Translations under genes and position numbers: made by a program
Part shown: positions 59,840 through 64,000 of the stretch, piece after piece
Layout: each line of letters starts with the position of its first letter
Numbering within the stretch: position 1 is the stretch's first letter
Notes under the pieces: generated by a model
What the model saw: the letters and a program-made list of their open reading frames with translations, nothing else
The model's database searches: none
Told to the model about the DNA's origin: nothing
NCBI RefSeq assembly: GCF_001514205.1
Contig: NZ_KQ948772.1
Coordinates: forward strand, 88,697 to 152,696
From: Streptomyces griseoruber
GTDB lineage: Bacteria > Actinomycetota > Actinomycetes > Streptomycetales > Streptomycetaceae
DNA: 64,000 nt
Direction: 5' to 3'

Positions 59840-60339
59840 TCACGTCCCCAGCGCGTCCAGCACCCGCGGCGACCCCTGCACGGCCGTCCGCTGCATCAGG
59901 TCCAGCACCCCCCGCAGGCCCGCCATCTCCGAGCCGCCGCCGGCCCGGCCGGGTCCGCCGTGCCGCAGCGCCGCAGCGCCGGCAGCGGCGATCCGTGCCC
60001 GGTGGTCCGGCCCATGGTGACGGAGTCGAGCAGGTGCAGCCGCCCGTGCCAGGCGGTCATCTCCGTGACCAGGGAGGTGGTCCACGGGACGTCGTCGCTC
60101 ACCAGGGACGCGGCGAGGCTGCCGCGTCCGCGCGCCAGCAGGTCCGCCGCGTGCGCGGTGTCCCGGTACGCCAGCACGGTCGCCGCCGGTCCGAACGGCT
60201 CGACCTCGTGCGGCGCGGCGGCCTCCGGGTCGGCGCGGACGAGGAGGGTGTCGAGGAAGGCGCCCCGCTCCGGGCCGGCGTCGACGACCCGCACCTTGTC
60301 CGGGTCGCCGTGCACGAACCGCCCCGACGCCGCGATCCG
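59840..60339 (-). pseudogene. PaaZ-type aldehyde dehydrogenase/hydratase, C-terminal remnant with frameshift
   Basis: Two minus-strand frames together encode the end of a phenylacetate-pathway PaaZ ALDH domain: [46 protein letters not shown], then in a shifted frame [16 protein letters not shown] and [18 protein letters not shown] with the stop. The shift is explained by a tandem duplication of CCGCAGCG at 59963-59978. The N-terminal part is missing beyond about 60339. Confidence 0.82.
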
Positions 60340-60405
60340 CCGAGGGGGGACACGAACCGGCTGGGGGCGAGGCGGCGGCCGCAGAACAGTTCCGTGCGGA
60401 TACCG

Positions 60406-60879
60406 ATGGGGCTGGTCGTCGTCATGGGCCGGACCGGCAAGAACATCCCCGAGGCCGGGGCGTGGTCGTACGTCGCCGGTGTCACCGCCGGCCAGGACGT
60501 CTCCGACCGCAAGGAGCAGTGGCGCAAGCCGATCAACCAGTTCACGCTGCCGAAGTCGTACGACACCTTCAGCCCGATCGGGCCGTACCTGGTGACGCTC
60601 GACGAGTTCGCCGACCCCGACGACATCGAGGTCGCGGGCTGGGTCGACGACCTGGAGGTACAGCGGGGCCGGACCTCGGACCTCATCTTCAGCGTGCCCG
60701 AACTGATCGCCTGGCTGTCGAAGCGGGTGACGTTCGAGCCCGGCGACCTGATCTTCACGGGCACCCCGGCCGGCTGCGGCGTCCGCCGCACTCCTCGCCT
60801 CTACCTCACCGAGGGTAAGGTCCTGCGGACCGAGGTCACCGGCGTCGGCACTATGGTCCACCCGGTCGTCGCCGGCTGA
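60406..60879 (+). pseudogene. Fumarylacetoacetate hydrolase family protein, 5'-truncated
   Basis: About 157 residues match the C-terminal half of an FAH-fold hydrolase: [32 protein letters not shown], then FTLPKSYDTFSPIGPYLV and LIFTGTPAGCGV. The N-terminal half and the YExE metal-binding pair just before VVVMG are missing. An ATG at 60406 could start a short product, but it would lack metal ligands. Its broken end faces the broken end of the paaZ remnant, marking a deletion junction at about 60340-60405. Confidence 0.78.
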
Positions 60880-60917
60880 TTCCAGCCGGCCGGCCCCAAC
60901 GGAAAGAGCGGGAGATC

Positions 60918-61460
60918 GTGACGGACACCGTGGGTGAGCCGGGCACCGCCGGCGCCAGCCGGACCCGGGAGTTCTCCGAGCTCCTGCGCCACCACCATCG
61001 CGAGCTGGGCACCACCGAGCCCCGGGACCTCGACGCCATCGAGATGGTCACCGACCTCACCCGGCTCGAGGCCCGGCTGACCAAGGACTTCGAGAAGCAC
61101 GTCCACCGGCCGCTCGGCCTGACCTGGGCGGGCTTCCGGATCCTGAACGCCCTGTGGGTCTACGGCCCGCTCGCCCAGCAGGACATCGGGCGGGTCTCCG
61201 GCTCCACCCGGGCCTCCATCTCCAGCGCGCTCGCGACCCTGGAGAGCCGGGGCCTGGTGGCCCGTGAACGGGTGGAGACCGACCGCCGCCAGCTGACGGT
61301 CGAGCTGACCCCCGAGGGCCGGGAGACCCTGCGCCGGGCCATTGAGGCCCAGACGCGGCGCGAGCGGGCCTGGACCGCCGTGCTGCGCGACGACCAGCTC
61401 AGTGAGCTGGTGCATCTGCTGCGTACGCTGGTCAACCAGGAGACCCCGGCCGACGAGTGA
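60918..61460 (+). CDS. MarR family transcriptional regulator
   Basis: The 180-aa winged-helix regulator has LTWAGFRILNALWVYGPLAQQDIGRVSGSTRASISSALATLESRGLVARE and VETDRRQLTVELTPEG, the MarR HTH and wing. GTG 60918 has GGAG upstream. It appears intact while the genes on both sides are remnants, so it may have regulated a lost aromatic or phenylacetate operon, or may now control genes elsewhere. Confidence 0.9.
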   Translation: MTDTVGEPGTAGASRTREFSELLRHHHRELGTTEPRDLDAIEMVTDLTRLEARLTKDFEKHVHRPLGLTWAGFRILNALWVYGPLAQQDIGRVSGSTRASISSALATLESRGLVARERVETDRRQLTVELTPEGRETLRRAIEAQTRRERAWTAVLRDDQLSELVHLLRTLVNQETPADE

Positions 61461-61620
61461 GCCACCGGCCCCGCGACCTCCCCACCGCCGCGAGCCCCAC
61501 CGCTGCGAGCCCCTACGGCGCCGTTCGTCAGAACTTTTACCGTCAAACCTCTAACAAATCCCCCCGAGGCGCTTTGACAGCCGTACCAGCGGCCGCCGTT
61601 GTCGAAGAAGGCGCACACCC

Positions 61621-61695
61621 GTCGTCACCCGCTCCGGCGTGAGCGTCCCGTACACCCACCTGGTCCTGGCGACCGGCGCCCGCAACCGCCCGCTG
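61621..61695 (+). pseudogene. Fragment of an FAD-dependent ferredoxin reductase
   Basis: About 25 codons (VVTRSG, then VPYTHLVLATGARNRPLW) match the second FAD-binding segment of pyridine-nucleotide/ferredoxin reductases (YxxLVLATGAxxRxL). Nothing before or after continues the protein. It abuts the truncated 3-hydroxyacyl-CoA dehydrogenase, so a rearrangement joined two unrelated genes. Confidence 0.65.
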
Positions 61696-61696
61696 T

Positions 61697-62459
61697 GGGC
61701 TGGACGTCGTGGTCCACGAGGTGAGTCCGGCCGCGGCCGCGGCGGGCCGCGCCCGGATCACCGCCTCGCTGGAGCGGGGCGTACGGCGCGGAAAGCTCAC
61801 CGCCACGGACCGCGACGCCGCCCTCGACCGGCTGCGGGTCACCCCCGACCTCGGCGAGCTGGCCGACCGGGATCTGGTGGTGGAGGCGGCGACGGAGGAC
61901 GAGAAGGTGAAGGCCGGACTCTTCACCGAGCTGGACCGGATCGTCGCCCGTGAGGACGCGGTCCTCGCCTCCAACACCTCGTCCCTGCCCGTCATGAGAC
62001 TGGGCATGGCCACCACCGGCCCGCACCAGGTGATCGGGGTCCACTTCTTCAACCCGGTCCCGGTCCTGGAACTCGTCGAGATCGTGCCATCACTCCTGAC
62101 GAGTCCTCAGACACAGCTCCGTGCAGAGGAGTTCGTCACGACGGTCCTGGGCAAGAAGGTGATCCGCGCCCAGGACCGGGCCGGCTTCGTGGTGAACGCC
62201 CTGCTGGTGCCGTACCTCCTGTCGGCGATCCGGATGCTGGAGTCCGGTCACGCCTCGGCGGACGACATCGACACGGGCATGGTCCTGGGCTGCGCGCACC
62301 CGATGGGCCCCCTGGGCCTGGCGGACCTGATCGGCCTGGACACGCTCACGGCCATCGCGGAGGCGAGGTACGCCGACTTCAAGGACCCGCGGCACGCCCC
62401 GCCACCCCTGCTCCTGCGGATGGTCGAGGCGGGCCTGCTGGGCAGGAAGTCGGGGACAG
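61697..62459 (+). pseudogene. 3-hydroxybutyryl-CoA dehydrogenase, truncated at the N-terminus
   Basis: The frame begins abruptly at GLDVVVHEVSP, lacking the N-terminal GxGxMGxG NAD motif. It then has LVVEAATEDEKVKAGLF, ASNTSSLPV, GVHFFNPVPVLELVEIVPS, and the C-terminal domain to GLLGRKSG. At 62456-62460 the frame appears shifted: the family ending GFHSH continues in the +1 frame. Without the nucleotide-binding motif it cannot be functional. It converges with the PfkB gene. Confidence 0.82.
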
Positions 62460-62500
62460 GGCTTCCACAGTCATGCCGAGCAGGGCAACACCCTGCCCCC

Positions 62501-63430
62501 TCACGCATGGGACTTGGCAGAAGAGGCGAACGCGTCGGCAGCCGCCAGATCGAAGTCACCGTGATCACTGCCGAGCCCCTGTGCGACCAGCGCGGCAGCC
62601 GCGCTGCCCAGCACCGCCGCGTCACTCGGCGTACGCCCCAGCCCGATCCCCCGCAGATACCCCGCCGAGAACGCGTCCCCGCACCCGGTGGTGTCGACCA
62701 CGTCGACGACGAACGCCGGCACCGGCTCCGCCCCGTCCGCACTCACCACCAGCGCCCCGTCTCCACCCCGCGTCACAGCGACGACGCCCACCCCGGCGGC
62801 CAGCACCTTCCGCGCACCGGTCAGCAGATCGTCCTCGCCGGTGAAGCCGAGGACCTGGTCCTCGTTGGGCAGGAAGTGGTCGACGTAGGGCAGGGCCGCC
62901 TCGATCTGCTCGAAGCTGCCGAGCACCCCCGGCGCGAGCAGGTCGACGGAGGTGACGACCCCGTGTTCCTTCGCGTACGACAGGATCCGCGTCGCGGTGT
63001 CGACCCCGATCAGCTCGGGCCCGCCGAGATGCAGATGGGTGGCCTCGGCGAGCGCCTCCCAGGGCACGTCGTCCAGGCCGTAGGTGATGTTGGCGCCGAG
63101 CAGGTGCAGCGAGGGCCGGTCACCGTTGGGGCGGATGGGCAGGACGCTGGCGGATGTCGCGGTGTCGGTGCGGCGGACCAGGAACTCGGTGTCGATTCCG
63201 GCCCTGTTGAGCAGCTGCACGAGCATGTCGCCGGTCGGGTCGGTACCGATCGCGCCGGCGCTGCGCACCCCGGCGCCCAGCTTGGCGAGGGTGAGGGCGG
63301 TGCCGCCGGCCGTTCCCGCGGCGGTCATCCGGATGTCCTCGACCAGGGTCGCGCCCTGTCCCTCGGGTATCTCCTCGACCGGCCGGACCAGGACGTCCAG
63401 GACGTGCACGCCCATCGTGAAGACCTTCAT
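62501..63430 (-). CDS. PfkB family carbohydrate kinase
   Basis: The 309-aa ribokinase-fold sugar kinase has the N-terminal TAAGTAGGTALTLAKLGAGV (PfkB signature 1-like) and the C-terminal DTTGCGDAFSAGYLRG, which contains the catalytic Asp and anion hole (signature 2). It phosphorylates a sugar or nucleoside. ATG 63430 overlaps the stop of the class II aldolase gene, so kinase and aldolase form an operon as in fuculose- or rhamnulose-type pathways. Confidence 0.92.
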   Translation of the reverse strand: MKVFTMGVHVLDVLVRPVEEIPEGQGATLVEDIRMTAAGTAGGTALTLAKLGAGVRSAGAIGTDPTGDMLVQLLNRAGIDTEFLVRRTDTATSASVLPIRPNGDRPSLHLLGANITYGLDDVPWEALAEATHLHLGGPELIGVDTATRILSYAKEHGVVTSVDLLAPGVLGSFEQIEAALPYVDHFLPNEDQVLGFTGEDDLLTGARKVLAAGVGVVAVTRGGDGALVVSADGAEPVPAFVVDVVDTTGCGDAFSAGYLRGIGLGRTPSDAAVLGSAAAALVAQGLGSDHGDFDLAAADAFASSAKSHA

Positions 63431-64000
63431 CTGCTCCCCCTGTTTTCCTCTTGCGCGGGTGGCATGGGACGGGTGGTTCCGTAGTTGCGGGCGATCGCCG
63501 CCTCGATCACCGCGAGTTGCTGCTGTTCGTCCAGGAAGCGGGGGGTGCCCATGGAGGCCGCGCGCTGGTAGACGCCGCAGGCCCATTCGAGGAGCAGGGC
63601 GTGTTCGACGGCCTGGTCGAGGGTGACGGCGTGGGTGACCGCGCCGTGGTTCGCCATGAGGGCGGCGCTGCGCCCTTCGAGGGCGGTGAGCACCGACCCG
63701 GCGAGTTCCGGGGTGCCGAAGGTGGCGTACGGCGCGACCCGGACCGTACCGCCGAGGGCGAGCAACTGGTAGTGGATGCAGGGAAGTTCGTCGAGCACGC
63801 AGGACACGGCGGTGGCGTGCGGGGCGTGGGTGTGGACGACCGCTCCGGTGCCGTACCGGCGGTAGACGCCGAGGTGCAGTTCCAGTTCCGAGGTCGGCTC
63901 GTAACTCCCCTCGATGTGCTTGCCGTCGAGGTCGACCACGGTCACCTGGTCCGGGGTCAGCGCGGCGAGGACCGCTCCGGTCGCGGTGATGGCGACCCGG
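63427..64000 (-). CDS. Class II aldolase/adducin family protein (5' end outside window)
   Basis: The frame remains open to the window edge (RVAITATGAVLAALTPDQVTVVDLDG). The zinc site is in VVHTHAPHATAVS (His-x-His) with a further His in NHGAVTHAV, and Glu in PTSELELH. These match L-fuculose-phosphate aldolase and related enzymes that cleave ketose phosphates. It is upstream of and coupled to the sugar kinase, which would make its substrate. Confidence 0.9.
   Translation of the reverse strand, partial: RVAITATGAVLAALTPDQVTVVDLDGKHIEGSYEPTSELELHLGVYRRYGTGAVVHTHAPHATAVSCVLDELPCIHYQLLALGGTVRVAPYATFGTPELAGSVLTALEGRSAALMANHGAVTHAVTLDQAVEHALLLEWACGVYQRAASMGTPRFLDEQQQLAVIEAAIARNYGTTRPMPPAQEENRGSR

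Overview
The window is about 72% GC DNA from an actinomycete. Streptomyces or a close relative is likely, judging by the strong GC bias at third codon positions, frequent ATGA/GTGA start-stop overlaps and the gene families present, but no marker gene here fixes the genus. No rRNA, tRNA, CRISPR array, insertion sequence or phage gene was seen. Almost the whole window is one large accessory catabolic region built from acyl-CoA ligases, CoA-transferases, SDRs, acyl-CoA dehydrogenases, enoyl-CoA hydratases, thiolases, P450s with ferredoxins, a Rieske oxygenase, a molybdenum hydroxylase and a complete mycofactocin locus.

Layout. 1-4063: thioesterase end, thiolase, acyl-CoA ligase and a divergent SDR. 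4067-11886: minus-strand operon (amidohydrolase, FadD3-like ligase, split B12 acyl-CoA mutase, LLM oxidoreductase, CoA-transferase, phosphotransferase) with an SDR remnant near its end. 11918-16015: a second ligase facing a KshB-like reductase, an enoyl-CoA hydratase and a hydrolase-fold protein without its catalytic serine. 15996-20455: Rieske oxygenase, small unknown protein, unusual amidohydrolase, GMC oxidase. 20859-22138: CMD and HIBADH-like genes. 32970-22066: eleven-gene minus operon (SDR, ALDH, CoA-transferase, ABC binding protein, ferredoxin, P450, DUF35-thiolase fusion, hydrolase, DoxX, HIBADH-like protein, TetR). 33112-35176: TauD, SDR, CMD. 39100-35184: SDR, SDR, ALDH, double CMD protein. 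39541-47300: mycofactocin region (mftG divergent from mftA-B-xdhC-C-D-E-F). 54095-47407: seven-gene minus operon (molybdenum hydroxylase L, M, S, CoxG-like protein, mycofactocin-type SDR, P450, ferredoxin). 54246-55310: DapB-like oxidoreductase. 58796-55291: two acyl-CoA dehydrogenases, enoyl-CoA hydratase, TetR. 58932-59777: another TetR. 59840-62459: decayed gene pieces around a MarR gene. 62501-64000: sugar kinase and class II aldolase, apparently a separate sugar-type operon.

The main result is a shared palindrome, GAGAAT-N3-ATTCTC or a close variant, in the promoter region of nearly every catabolic operon, including mft, the molybdenum hydroxylase operon, the Rieske operon and the acyl-CoA dehydrogenase operon. 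Two very similar TetR genes (22066-22650 and 55291-55884) each lie last in an operon that starts at such a site. This suggests one autoregulated regulon in which mycofactocin is made together with the redox enzymes that use it. The substrate is not evident; the enzyme set suggests a hydrophobic, probably alicyclic or branched, compound degraded through CoA thioesters.
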